A DNA stretch of 34,730 bases, from the NCBI GenBank assembly GCA_947463235.1, contig CANHST010000005.1:1-34730 (forward strand). The letters are read 5' to 3'. The DNA is from Acidimicrobiaceae bacterium (GTDB lineage: Bacteria; Actinomycetota; Acidimicrobiia; Acidimicrobiales; Ilumatobacteraceae). The notes under the pieces were generated by a model. It searched no databases, had not been told where the DNA came from, and saw only the letters and a list, made by a program, of their open reading frames with translations. The position numbers and the translations under genes are program-made. How positions within the stretch are numbered: the first letter of the stretch is position 1; each line of letters opens with the position of its first letter. This document shows positions 1 to 8,312 of the stretch, piece after piece.

Positions 1-42
1 CTGGGGGACAAGAGGTCGTGGGTTCGAATCCCGCCAGCCCGA
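1..42 (+). tRNA. tRNA-Pro (anticodon GGG), 3' part only (truncated by window start)
   Basis: CTGGGGG fits anticodon loop positions 32-38 (T33, anticodon GGG, G37), followed by ACAAG/AGGTC, T-arm GTGGG-TTCGAAT-CCCGC, acceptor 3' strand CAGCCCG and discriminator A; CCA does not appear to be encoded. Confidence 0.88.
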
Positions 43-56
43 CAGAAAACAGAGAT

Positions 57-80
57 GAGCCGGTCCGAAAGGGCCGGCTC
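57..80 (+). terminator. Hairpin downstream of tRNA, probable terminator
   Basis: GAGCCGGTCC-GAAA-GGGCCGGCTC: 10 bp stem (one G-U) with GAAA tetraloop; no clear U tract. Confidence 0.6.
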
Positions 81-121
81 TGCTGCTTCTCCGGCAGGTC
101 GCTGAGTAAGGTCACCGGCTG

Positions 122-1219
122 ATGTCCACCTCCGTCGAGTTGTCGCCTCCGCTGGGCTACCGGCGTGGCCTCGACGGGATGAGGGCACTCGCCGTGCTGC
201 TGGTCGCCGGCGTGCACACGCACCCACGCTTGGTGCCAGGCGGTTCCATCGGGGTCGACGTCTTCTTCGTGTTGAGTGGCTTCCTCATCACCAGCCTGCT
301 GGTGGAGGAACGAGACCGCCAGGGTCGGATCTTCTTCGGACGGTTCTACCTTCGGCGTGCCCTGCGTCTGTTGCCGGCCCTGTTGGCGCTCATCGCAGTG
401 GTGCTGGTGTGGGCGACGTTCGTGGCGAGCCCGAGCACGCGCCACAACGCCTACATGGAGGTGCTCGCCGCGCTGTCGTACACACGGAATCTCACCATCT
501 GGGCCAACGTGCCCGGCACGTTGCTGGGGCACACGTGGTCGTTGGCGCTCGAAGAGCAGTTCTACCTCGTGTGGCCGTTGGTGCTGACGCTCTGTATTCG
601 GCCCCGGCGGGGAGCTCTGCGCCTGGCTGCAGTGTTCGTCGTGTTGTTCGTGGTGTTCGGTGTGCTGCGGGGGTGTCAGTTCCAGGGTCCGAGTCTGCTC
701 TTCGTGGAGCGACCAGAGGCATTGCTGCTCGGCAGTGCCCTTGCACTGTTGCGCCGCCAACACGGGCATCGCTGGCAGGGCGACATCGCTCGTTCAGCCG
801 CCAAGGCTGCCGTGGTGATGGGCGCGGTCGGGTTGGTGCTCCTCGCTGCATGGAATGGGGCAGATGCGATGTACAGCATCGGCTACTCCATTGCTGCCCT
901 GTTGTCTGCGGCGTTGATCTTCGGCCTGATCGTGCTCGATGGCCGTGGCCCATCTCGATGGTTCAGCGCCCGATGGGCGGTCCGCTTCGGGCAGATCTCC
1001 TACGGCTTCTATCTGTGGCACATGCCGGTGCTCCGCTGGGTCGACGATCGACTCGTCGATACGACAGGACTGGTGCGGGTTCCGCTAGGCCTCGGGCTCG
1101 CACTGGCGGCTGCCGTGGTGTCGTATCGCTGGATCGAGACTCCGGCGCTTCGACTGAAAGCCCGATTCCGGGCCCCGAACCCGGGCGAAGGGCCTGTTGG
1201 CGTGGGCCAAACGGACTAA
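122..1219 (+). CDS. Acyltransferase family 3 (OafA/YrhL-like) integral membrane protein
   Basis: RRGLDGMRALAVLLVAGVHT, GVDVFFVLSGFLITSLL, and LLGHTWSLALEEQFYLVWP motifs; multiple hydrophobic segments. Confidence 0.92.
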   Translation: MSTSVELSPPLGYRRGLDGMRALAVLLVAGVHTHPRLVPGGSIGVDVFFVLSGFLITSLLVEERDRQGRIFFGRFYLRRALRLLPALLALIAVVLVWATFVASPSTRHNAYMEVLAALSYTRNLTIWANVPGTLLGHTWSLALEEQFYLVWPLVLTLCIRPRRGALRLAAVFVVLFVVFGVLRGCQFQGPSLLFVERPEALLLGSALALLRRQHGHRWQGDIARSAAKAAVVMGAVGLVLLAAWNGADAMYSIGYSIAALLSAALIFGLIVLDGRGPSRWFSARWAVRFGQISYGFYLWHMPVLRWVDDRLVDTTGLVRVPLGLGLALAAAVVSYRWIETPALRLKARFRAPNPGEGPVGVGQTD

Positions 1220-1329
1220 TTCGGGAAAAGTTTGTCACAAAATGGTGAAGAAACCTCGCAGAGTGGTGAAAATGGGTGCATGATGGTGGCGGGCTCGCGA
1301 ACGTGGGACGTACCAGCCAGGGAGTTGCG

Positions 1330-2253
1330 GTGGCGGCATTCGAGGCAATCGACATCACCAGCGGGGCATTCGCCTTGCGGTTGGCAAACCTCATGGTCGC
1401 AACGCGCACTCGCGAAGGCCTGGGCGTGCGGCAGATGGCCAAGCGCAGCGGTGGCCGGTTCTCCAGCAAAGCCCTGAAGGAATTCGAGGCCGGGAAGCGG
1501 ACGCTCGATGAGACCACCGTCGACGACCTGGCGATGCTGTACCGCTGCGACCTCGGTGCCATTCTCCCGATTCGCCTTCCTGTGGTGATCGGTGCGAACC
1601 GGGTGAGTGCCGGCGGCGTGCACGAAGAGTTCGAGTCCACGGAGCCCGAAGCCATTCTTTCGGCGTATCTCACGCTCGTGCGGTCGCTGCGGCGGCAGAA
1701 GCGCACCCCGGTGGTCGACCTGCGTCGTGACGATGTGGAGGTACTCGCCGGTTTCCTTCAGGAGCCACACGAGACCGTCGTCCATCGATTGGCGACCCTG
1801 ATGAATGCCACCCAGACCAAGCGCACGGCGATGGTGGGGGTGCTCGCCACGGGCGCCGCAGTCGTTGGTTTGGTCGGCACGGTGGCGGCAGTTGGTGTTG
1901 GCGATGCCAGTCCCGGGGGCCTCGTGCCGCCCGATACGGCGGTGGAAACCACCATTCCCACCACCGATACGCAACCAGCCACCACGGATTCCGTGTTCGG
2001 CACCGATCCCTCCACCACCGTCGTCGTGGTCACGGATCCGCCCACCACCACCGTGCCTGCGACGGATCCGCCCACCACAGTGCCGGTCACCGTGCCGGTC
2101 ACGTTGCCTGTCACGGCACCGCCCACGACACCTCGGCCGCCTGTCACCACGGTGGCGCCGACGACGACGGCAGCCTCCATCGAGACGAACTTGGTCACAT
2201 CCACGACCATCGCGGATATCGGTGGCCCACCTTTGCCGCCCACCGCACCCTGA
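1330..2253 (+). CDS. HTH (XRE-like) N-terminus, single TM, Thr/Pro-rich extracytoplasmic tail; paralogue A
   Basis: GTG start at 1330 preceded by AGGGAG; HTH-like VRQMAKRSGGRFSSKALKEFEAGKR; TM near AMVGVLATGAAVVGLVGTVAAV; T/P-rich linker; ends DIGGPPLPPTAP. Confidence 0.8.
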   Translation: MAAFEAIDITSGAFALRLANLMVATRTREGLGVRQMAKRSGGRFSSKALKEFEAGKRTLDETTVDDLAMLYRCDLGAILPIRLPVVIGANRVSAGGVHEEFESTEPEAILSAYLTLVRSLRRQKRTPVVDLRRDDVEVLAGFLQEPHETVVHRLATLMNATQTKRTAMVGVLATGAAVVGLVGTVAAVGVGDASPGGLVPPDTAVETTIPTTDTQPATTDSVFGTDPSTTVVVVTDPPTTTVPATDPPTTVPVTVPVTLPVTAPPTTPRPPVTTVAPTTTAASIETNLVTSTTIADIGGPPLPPTAP

Positions 2254-2315
2254 CCGGCGGAGTCCTCAAGCTTCACTCTGTTCTTGCCGATGATCTCGGC
2301 AAGGAGGAGCACCTG

Positions 2316-3317
2316 ATGGCTGAAAGCGAGATCGTCGACCTTCGCACCGACGCATTTGCGCGCCGTCTGGGCAACCTTCTTGTCGCGACGCGCTCAGCGA
2401 GTGGCCGTTCACTGCGGTCCATGGCGCGGTCCTCAGGCGGCGACTTCTCAGCCTCTGCGCTGCGAGCGCTGGAGGCGGGTACGGCACCTACCGACGAGGA
2501 CGTCGTGGCCCGGGTGGCTGCGCTCTATGGCTGCGACCTCGGACAGATTCTTCCTCTCCGGCTACCGGTGTCGATTCGAGCGGGCATTCTCAGCGCCGGT
2601 GGGGTGGCAGCCATCTTCGATCCGTACAACCCGGCAAGCCTCCTCGAGGCGTACCTCAAGCTCGTTCGCTCGTTGCGCCGTCAGCAGAGGGCGCCAGCAG
2701 TGGACCTTCGGCGCGACGACATCGAAGTGCTCGCTGGTTTCCTCGGTCAGTCAGGCGACAGCGTGGTGGACCGGCTCGCAGTGCTGATGGGAGCGGCTCG
2801 GCCGCAACGCATGGCGATGGCCGCTCTGTTCGCATCGGGTGCGGTGGTGATCGGGCTGGTCGGTAGTGCCGTGGCTGGCTCACCCGTCGCCCCGCATCGC
2901 GCAGCGAGCCAGGCAACCGTGATTGCTCGCGTTGCCATGGTCACGTCGACCTCGACGCAGCCGACGCCCGACGCGAGCACGGTGAGCACGGTGAGCACAG
3001 CGGCGACCCGTCGCCCAGCACACGTTGATCGCAGCGCCGATGGCGCACAACCCTCGGTCTCATCTGCGCCGCCTGCTGCGGTGGTACCCAGCGAGCCTGC
3101 GGTAACCCCGATCGCGGCGCCGATCGTTGCGGAAGCACCGGCTCGGGTCACGGTGCCATCGACTGCAACGCCGACGCCAGCGCCAGCCCCAGCGCCAGCG
3201 CCAACGACCGAGCCAACGCCGAATCCGCCGATGATCGACACCGATCTCATCATCGCCGACGTCGACATGGACACCCCGCCGCTGCCGCCGATGGCACCTT
3301 CGCCTCCTGCGCCCTGA
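2316..3317 (+). CDS. HTH (XRE-like) N-terminus, single TM, Ala/Thr/Pro-rich tail; paralogue B
   Basis: AAGGAGGAG SD before ATG 2316; shares AYLxLVRSLRRQxRxPxVDLRRDDxEVLAGFL and GGDFSASALRALEAG with paralogue A; TM MAALFASGAVVIGLVGSAVAG; ends DTPPLPPMAPSPPAP. Confidence 0.82.
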   Translation: MAESEIVDLRTDAFARRLGNLLVATRSASGRSLRSMARSSGGDFSASALRALEAGTAPTDEDVVARVAALYGCDLGQILPLRLPVSIRAGILSAGGVAAIFDPYNPASLLEAYLKLVRSLRRQQRAPAVDLRRDDIEVLAGFLGQSGDSVVDRLAVLMGAARPQRMAMAALFASGAVVIGLVGSAVAGSPVAPHRAASQATVIARVAMVTSTSTQPTPDASTVSTVSTAATRRPAHVDRSADGAQPSVSSAPPAAVVPSEPAVTPIAAPIVAEAPARVTVPSTATPTPAPAPAPAPTTEPTPNPPMIDTDLIIADVDMDTPPLPPMAPSPPAP

Positions 3318-3334
3318 CCGCTACCGTGCACGTC

Positions 3335-4018
3335 ATGTGCGGTCGATTCGTGTCCACTCAGCAGCCAGAAGCGCTTGCCGCGTTCTTCGGGGCCACCTTC
3401 GAAGGCGAACCGCTGTCAACCAGTCACAACGTGGCGCCGACGAACGACGTGTATGGCGTGGTGCAGGGCGCTGACGACCTCCGCCATATCGAGGTGTTTC
3501 AGTGGGGCCTCGTGCCTTCCTGGGCCAAGGATGTGAAGATCGGGTCGAAGATGATCAACGCCCGAGCGGAGACGGTGGGGGAGAAGCCTTCGTTCAAGCC
3601 CCTGTTACGTCGACATCGTGTGATTCTGCCGATGGACGGCTTCTACGAGTGGCAGGCAACTGAGCAGCGAGCGAAGACCCCCATGTTCATCCACCGAGCC
3701 GATGGCGACTTGCTCGCCGTGGCAGGACTCTGGACGACGTGGCGCGACCCCGCCATGGGCTCCGAGGCGCCATGGCTGCACAGCTGCACACTCATCACCA
3801 CGGCGGCCAACGCGACGATGGCGCCGGTGCACGACCGGATGCCCGTGATTCTCGAACGAGACGACTGGGCGACGTGGCTGGATCGCAGCGTGGATGACCC
3901 AGCCAAACTCCTGCGCCTCCTGATTCCGGCTGCCGACGACGTGCTGACGATGCACGCAGTGAGCACCGCTGTGAACAACGTCCGCAACAAAGGCAGTGAG
4001 TTGGTGGACCCGCTGTAG
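3335..4018 (+). CDS. SOS response-associated peptidase (SRAP/YedK/HMCES family)
   Basis: Start at ATG 3335 gives MCGRFVS with catalytic Cys2; INARAET, PMDGFYEW and HDRMPVIL motifs present. The upstream GTG 3326 start in the ORF track would bury the catalytic Cys. Confidence 0.93.
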   Translation: MCGRFVSTQQPEALAAFFGATFEGEPLSTSHNVAPTNDVYGVVQGADDLRHIEVFQWGLVPSWAKDVKIGSKMINARAETVGEKPSFKPLLRRHRVILPMDGFYEWQATEQRAKTPMFIHRADGDLLAVAGLWTTWRDPAMGSEAPWLHSCTLITTAANATMAPVHDRMPVILERDDWATWLDRSVDDPAKLLRLLIPAADDVLTMHAVSTAVNNVRNKGSELVDPL

Positions 4019-4021
4019 CGG

Positions 4022-4426
4022 TCAGGCTTGCGCGGCGAGAGCCGAGCGAATCGCTGCTGCTGCGGCGTCGAGTTGCTCTCGGTCGGCGGAGGCCGCCGCA
4101 TTGGCGAAGTTCAACTGGCCCATGTGCTCGGTGGGGATCAGGTGGATGTGCGTGTGCGGCACCTCGTAGCCCGCCACGATGACGCCAACACGGTCGCAAT
4201 GGAACGCCGACTGCTGCGCACGGCCGATGCGGTGCGCCACCTCGAACAGATGCGCAGCAAGAGCGGGTTCGAGGTCGACCCAATGATCAACCTCGGCGAT
4301 CGGCACCACCAGGGTGTGGCCGTAGGCCAAGGGGTTGATGGAGAGGAAGGCCACGCAGTGCTCGTCGCGGTGGACGAACGTGCCGGGAATCTCGCCGTTG
4401 ATGATGCGGGTGAAGATCGTCGGCAT
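4022..4426 (-). CDS. HIT family protein (histidine triad hydrolase)
   Basis: MPTIFTRIINGEIPGTFVHRDEHCVAFLSINPLAYGHTLVVP and HTHIHLIP triad; ATG overlaps the TGA of the upstream SDR gene. Confidence 0.93.
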   Translation of the reverse strand: MPTIFTRIINGEIPGTFVHRDEHCVAFLSINPLAYGHTLVVPIAEVDHWVDLEPALAAHLFEVAHRIGRAQQSAFHCDRVGVIVAGYEVPHTHIHLIPTEHMGQLNFANAAASADREQLDAAAAAIRSALAAQA

Positions 4427-5241
4427 CAGGCGAACCCTCCGCTTGCGGCGAAGACATCGCCGTTGCAGTAGCTGCTTTCCGGACCGGAGAGAAAGCGCAC
4501 GAGTTCTGCAAGCTCGGCTGCGGTGCCGAGCCTGCCCTTGGGAATCTGCATCACGATGCCAGCCATCATCATCGGATCCATCGCCCCGAGGAGGGGAGTG
4601 TCGATCCAGCCGGGACACACGGCATTCACGCGCACACCGTATGCAGCCATCTCCTGGCCGACCGACTTGGTGAGGGCGATGATGCCGGCCTTCGCTGCGG
4701 CGTAATGAACTGCTCCGGCGAGCGGGCGCAAGCCCAACACCGATGACACGTTCACGATGACACCGCGTCGAGCCGGGGTCATGTGACGGAGCGCTGCTCT
4801 GGTGCCATAGAACGTCCCGTGCAGGTGAATTCGGATCATTCGGTCCCAGTCGTCGTCGCTGAGATCCAGTGTCGAGTTCGGTGGCACCATGTCGTCGAGG
4901 CGACCCTCCATCCGGGCCATCTGGTTTTGGATCGCCAACTCGACTCGCGTTGGATCCGACGGAGGTGCGATGCCGGCGTTGTTGATGAGGATGTCGAGCC
5001 GGCCGTGCCGCTCGACAGCCTTGTCGACCTCAGTGTCGAATGCCATGGAGTCGCAGACATCGAACACGGCGGTGTCGCCGTTCACCTCGATCGCCATGGC
5101 TGCGGCGTTAGCCGCGTTCACGTCGTTCACCACGACGGTGGCGCCGTCGGCAGCCAGCCGACGAACGAACGCTGCCCCCAGCCCCGAGCCGCCGCCAGTG
5201 ATGAACGCGACCTGCCCTGCAAGTGCACCTGCTGTTGTCAT
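4426..5241 (-). CDS. SDR family NAD(P)-dependent oxidoreductase
   Basis: TGGGSGLGAA cofactor motif, NNAG, YAAAKAG active site, PGWIDTPL. Confidence 0.94.
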   Translation of the reverse strand: MTTAGALAGQVAFITGGGSGLGAAFVRRLAADGATVVVNDVNAANAAAMAIEVNGDTAVFDVCDSMAFDTEVDKAVERHGRLDILINNAGIAPPSDPTRVELAIQNQMARMEGRLDDMVPPNSTLDLSDDDWDRMIRIHLHGTFYGTRAALRHMTPARRGVIVNVSSVLGLRPLAGAVHYAAAKAGIIALTKSVGQEMAAYGVRVNAVCPGWIDTPLLGAMDPMMMAGIVMQIPKGRLGTAAELAELVRFLSGPESSYCNGDVFAASGGFA

Positions 5242-5291
5242 GCCGTTGATCGTACGTGTCGTGGCCGGTCGCTCTTGTACGCTCCGATGCG

Positions 5292-5891
5292 ATGGCCGCG
5301 GACACCGAACAGCTCTCGAGTCACAAGTACCTCACCTACCCGAACCTGTTCACGCTCATTCGGCTGTGCTGCATTCCGTTGTTCCTGTACTTGCTCTTCG
5401 GGCGCGACAACATCGCCGGTGCGGCATTCCTTCTCGGAGGTCTCGGCGCGACCGACTGGGTAGACGGCTGGTTGGCCAGGCACTTCAACCAGGTGAGCGA
5501 GTTCGGCAAGATCTTCGATCCGACCGCCGACCGCCTGATGTTCATCGTGGCGCTGACCGGGATTTTGGTGAAGGACATTCCGCCCGCATGGGTGTTCTGG
5601 CTGATCATCATTCGCGAGGTGTTGTTTGGTGGCACCGTGGCCCTGTGCACCGTGGTGTTCAAAATGGACCGTTTCGATGTGACGTGGTGGGGCAAGATGG
5701 CCACGTTCCTGCTGATGTTCGCCATCCCTGGTTTCATGATCGGCGCCAGCGACTTTCCGTTGCACTTGGCATTCCTGGTGGCGGCCTGGATCCTGGCGAT
5801 TCCGGGCCTTGCCATCAGCTACTACACGGCCATCGCATACATCCCGGTGATCCGCCGAAGCCTTCGATCCGGCCGCGCTCGACGCGGCTAG
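5292..5891 (+). CDS. CDP-alcohol phosphatidyltransferase (PgsA-like)
   Basis: CDP-alcohol motif DWVDGWLARHFNQVSEFGKIFDPTADR; hydrophobic helices. Confidence 0.9.
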   Translation: MAADTEQLSSHKYLTYPNLFTLIRLCCIPLFLYLLFGRDNIAGAAFLLGGLGATDWVDGWLARHFNQVSEFGKIFDPTADRLMFIVALTGILVKDIPPAWVFWLIIIREVLFGGTVALCTVVFKMDRFDVTWWGKMATFLLMFAIPGFMIGASDFPLHLAFLVAAWILAIPGLAISYYTAIAYIPVIRRSLRSGRARRG

Positions 5892-5901
5892 TGTGACGGT
5901 C

Positions 5902-6282
5902 ATGCAGCTCCCGCAGCACCTTCGTTACAGCAGCGACCACGAGTGGGTGGCCGTAGAGGGAAATCGAGCGCGTATCGGCATCACCGACTACGCCCAGGAT
6001 GCGCTCGGTGATGTGGTGTATGTGCAGGTGCCGGCACTGGGTTCTGTCGTCGCAGCCGGTGAGTCGTTCGGCGAGGTGGAGAGCACCAAGTCGGTGAGCG
6101 ACGTCTATGCGCCCGTTGCCGGCACGGTGGTTGCCGTCAACGACGCCCTGGCCTCCTCGCCCGAAGCGCTGAATCAGGATCCGTATGGCAGCGGATGGCT
6201 CTGCGAGATCGAGATGTCCAACCCTGCGGATGCTGATGCTCTGCTCGATGCTGCCGCCTATGCGGCGCTGATCGCCGGCTGA
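5902..6282 (+). CDS. gcvH: Glycine cleavage system H protein
   Basis: HEWVAVEGNRARIGITDYAQDALGDVVYVQVP and lipoyl-lysine motif ESTKSVSDVYAPVAG. Confidence 0.96.
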   Translation: MQLPQHLRYSSDHEWVAVEGNRARIGITDYAQDALGDVVYVQVPALGSVVAAGESFGEVESTKSVSDVYAPVAGTVVAVNDALASSPEALNQDPYGSGWLCEIEMSNPADADALLDAAAYAALIAG

Positions 6283-6291
6283 GCGCACGAT

Positions 6292-6780
6292 ATGGCGCAC
6301 GTGTTCTGCAACCAGTGCGGTCATCGCAACCCGCCTGAATCCAGCTTCTGTTCATCATGCGGGTCCGTGCTCGACCAACTCGATGACCACACGGTCACGC
6401 TGTCGAAGCTCGACCCGCTCCTCGAAGCGCAGGGTCCGAACGACGACGTGGTCGTGCATATGGGCGAGTTGCCCACCGACACAGCCACCTTGGTGGTTCG
6501 GTCGGGTTCGCAGGCCGGCACTGTCTTGTCGCTGGCGGCACCCGTTACTCGATTGGGCCGCCGCCAGGAGAGCGAGATCAGTCTCGACGACATCACCGTG
6601 TCTCGTCGCCACGCCGAGATCACGCGTACCGGCGATGGCTATGTCGTCACCGATGCGGGGTCGTTGAACGGCACCTACGTGAACGGCGAACGGATCGACG
6701 GCCCTGTCCTCTTGCTGCAAGGTGACGAACTCCAGGTGGGTAAGTTCCACCTCGTGTTTTTCCAGAAGGCAGAAGGGTGA
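6292..6780 (+). CDS. FHA-domain protein with N-terminal zinc ribbon (GarA-like by synteny)
   Basis: FCNQCGHRNPPESSFCSSCG zinc ribbon; FHA signatures RLGRRQESEISLDDITVSRRHAEI and SLNGTYVNGERI. Confidence 0.92.
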   Translation: MAHVFCNQCGHRNPPESSFCSSCGSVLDQLDDHTVTLSKLDPLLEAQGPNDDVVVHMGELPTDTATLVVRSGSQAGTVLSLAAPVTRLGRRQESEISLDDITVSRRHAEITRTGDGYVVTDAGSLNGTYVNGERIDGPVLLLQGDELQVGKFHLVFFQKAEG

Positions 6781-7664
6781 CCGTGGTCGATCGCCCCTAT
6801 CTCTCCATCGGTGAGGTGCTGGCTCTTCTTCTCGAAGAGTTTCCCGATGTCACCATTTCCAAGATCAGGTTTCTCGAGAGCCAAGGCCTCATCGATCCGG
6901 AGCGCACGCCGTCGGGATATCGGAAGTTCTACGAACCCGATGTCGAGCGCCTGCGCGTGATCTTGCGCGAGCAACGTGAGAACTTTCTGCCCTTGCGCGT
7001 CATTCGGGATCGACTGGAGAACGGGCAGATCGACGATTCCGGCGCGCTCACTCCGCCGCGAGGAATCCGCAACGTCACGATGCTCGAACGAGACATCGAT
7101 GCCACGGGCGAGAACATGGTTCCCGACGACGTCGAGGTGCCCACCAGTCATCATCCGGCGGCACGCGCGGCGGCCGTGAATGGCTCCACGCCAGCGGTGT
7201 CGGCAGCCCCGGCACCGTCGGCACCGCTGGCGGCGGCGCAGTTCTTCGCTCCCGTCGAGGTGGCGCCGCAACTCGACATCGTCCCCGACACCTTCGTGGC
7301 CAGTGAACTGTGCTCCATCGCCGGTATCACCACCAAGCAACTTGCAGAGTTGGAGTCCTACGGGCTCATCTCCGGCCGGGGAAGTGGCACTACGGCGCTG
7401 TACTCGTCGAGTGATCTCGCTGTGGCGAAGGTGGCAGCCGGTTTCCTCTCGCGTGGGGTCGAGGCCCGGCACCTGCGAGGTTGGCGCCAGTCCGCCGAAC
7501 GAGAGGCAGCGCTCTTTGAACAGTTGGTCCTGCCGTTGCTTCGGCAGCGCAACCCGCAAAGCCGTCAACAGGCAGCGCTCACGCTGACGGAGCTGTCGAC
7601 GCTCGGCGCCGATCTGCGCGCAGCCTTGCTCGCTGCGGCACTTCGAAACCATCTCGAAGCCTGA
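6777..7664 (+). CDS. MerR-family regulator (FtsR/Rv1828-like by synteny)
   Basis: YLSIGEVLALLLEEFPDVTISKIRFLESQGLIDPERTPSGYRKFYEPDVERLRVIL; GTG start overlaps the FHA stop. Confidence 0.88.
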   Translation: MTVVDRPYLSIGEVLALLLEEFPDVTISKIRFLESQGLIDPERTPSGYRKFYEPDVERLRVILREQRENFLPLRVIRDRLENGQIDDSGALTPPRGIRNVTMLERDIDATGENMVPDDVEVPTSHHPAARAAAVNGSTPAVSAAPAPSAPLAAAQFFAPVEVAPQLDIVPDTFVASELCSIAGITTKQLAELESYGLISGRGSGTTALYSSSDLAVAKVAAGFLSRGVEARHLRGWRQSAEREAALFEQLVLPLLRQRNPQSRQQAALTLTELSTLGADLRAALLAAALRNHLEA

Positions 7665-7695
7665 ACCCCTCCGAACCGCGGGTACCATCACCTCC

Positions 7696-8190
7696 GTGAT
7701 TCGCATGGAATTGCTCGGGGTGCGTGTGGAGTTGCCGGCGAATACGCCGGTGGTGATGTTGCGCGAGGACTCCGACCATGCCCGCGTGCTGCCGATCCTC
7801 ATCGGCGGCCCCGAGGCTGCGGCCATCCACACGGCGCTGGAGGGCATTACGCCGCCACGTCCGCTTACGCACGACCTCGCGGTCACCGTGTTTCAAGCCC
7901 TGGGCGCCACTCTGGAACGTGTGGTCATCACCGAAGTACGCGAGCACACGTTCTATGCGGAGTTGCACTTCCGTAGCGCAAACGGCCAGACGGTGGTCAG
8001 CAGTCGCCCCTCCGACGCAATTGCGCTCGCGGTGCGCACCGACGCCCCGATCTTCGCCGAGGAAGCCCTCCTCGATGAAGCCGGTGTCGAAGCGCCGGAA
8101 CTCGATCCCGACACCGACGACGAGGAGACCATCCTCGACGAGTTCCGGGATTTTCTCGACGACATCACTCCCGACGACTTCGCCAGCTGA
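7696..8190 (+). CDS. Bifunctional nuclease family (DUF151) protein
   Basis: VVMLREDSDHARVLPILIGGPEAAAIHTALEG and SSRPSDAIALAVRTDAPIFAEEALLDEAG; synteny with Rv1829. Confidence 0.92.
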   Translation: MIRMELLGVRVELPANTPVVMLREDSDHARVLPILIGGPEAAAIHTALEGITPPRPLTHDLAVTVFQALGATLERVVITEVREHTFYAELHFRSANGQTVVSSRPSDAIALAVRTDAPIFAEEALLDEAGVEAPELDPDTDDEETILDEFRDFLDDITPDDFAS

Positions 8191-8208
8191 TCGCGCGTAC
8201 CGCGCGAT
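8190..8208 (+). terminator. Candidate hairpin terminator overlapping the BFN stop codon
   Basis: ATCGCGCG-TAC-CGCGCGAT, 8 bp perfect stem, short T-rich 3' flank (TTCTCC). Confidence 0.45.
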
Positions 8209-8213
8209 TCTCC

Positions 8214-8242
8214 TTGACGCTGCGCGCGTAGCGTCGTACGAT
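8214..8242 (+). promoter_or_regulatory. Candidate sigma70-type promoter for the MerR-gcvT pair
   Basis: TTGACG - 17 nt - TACGAT, ~70 nt upstream of ATG 8313. Confidence 0.6.
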
Positions 8243-8312
8243 GAGTGATCGGTTACATCGCCGTAGTTACGTCGGTGTGATCAGTGGCTCGCAACACCCA
8301 GGAGGCCGGGCA

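Noticed and set aside
1758-2312. Val/Gly/Thr-rich minus-strand ORF and similar 2747-3331 ORF
   Set aside because: Mirror translation of the Thr/Pro-rich tails; low complexity only.
6675-7886. 403-aa minus-strand ORF
   Set aside because: Shadow ORF opposite the FHA, MerR and BFN genes.
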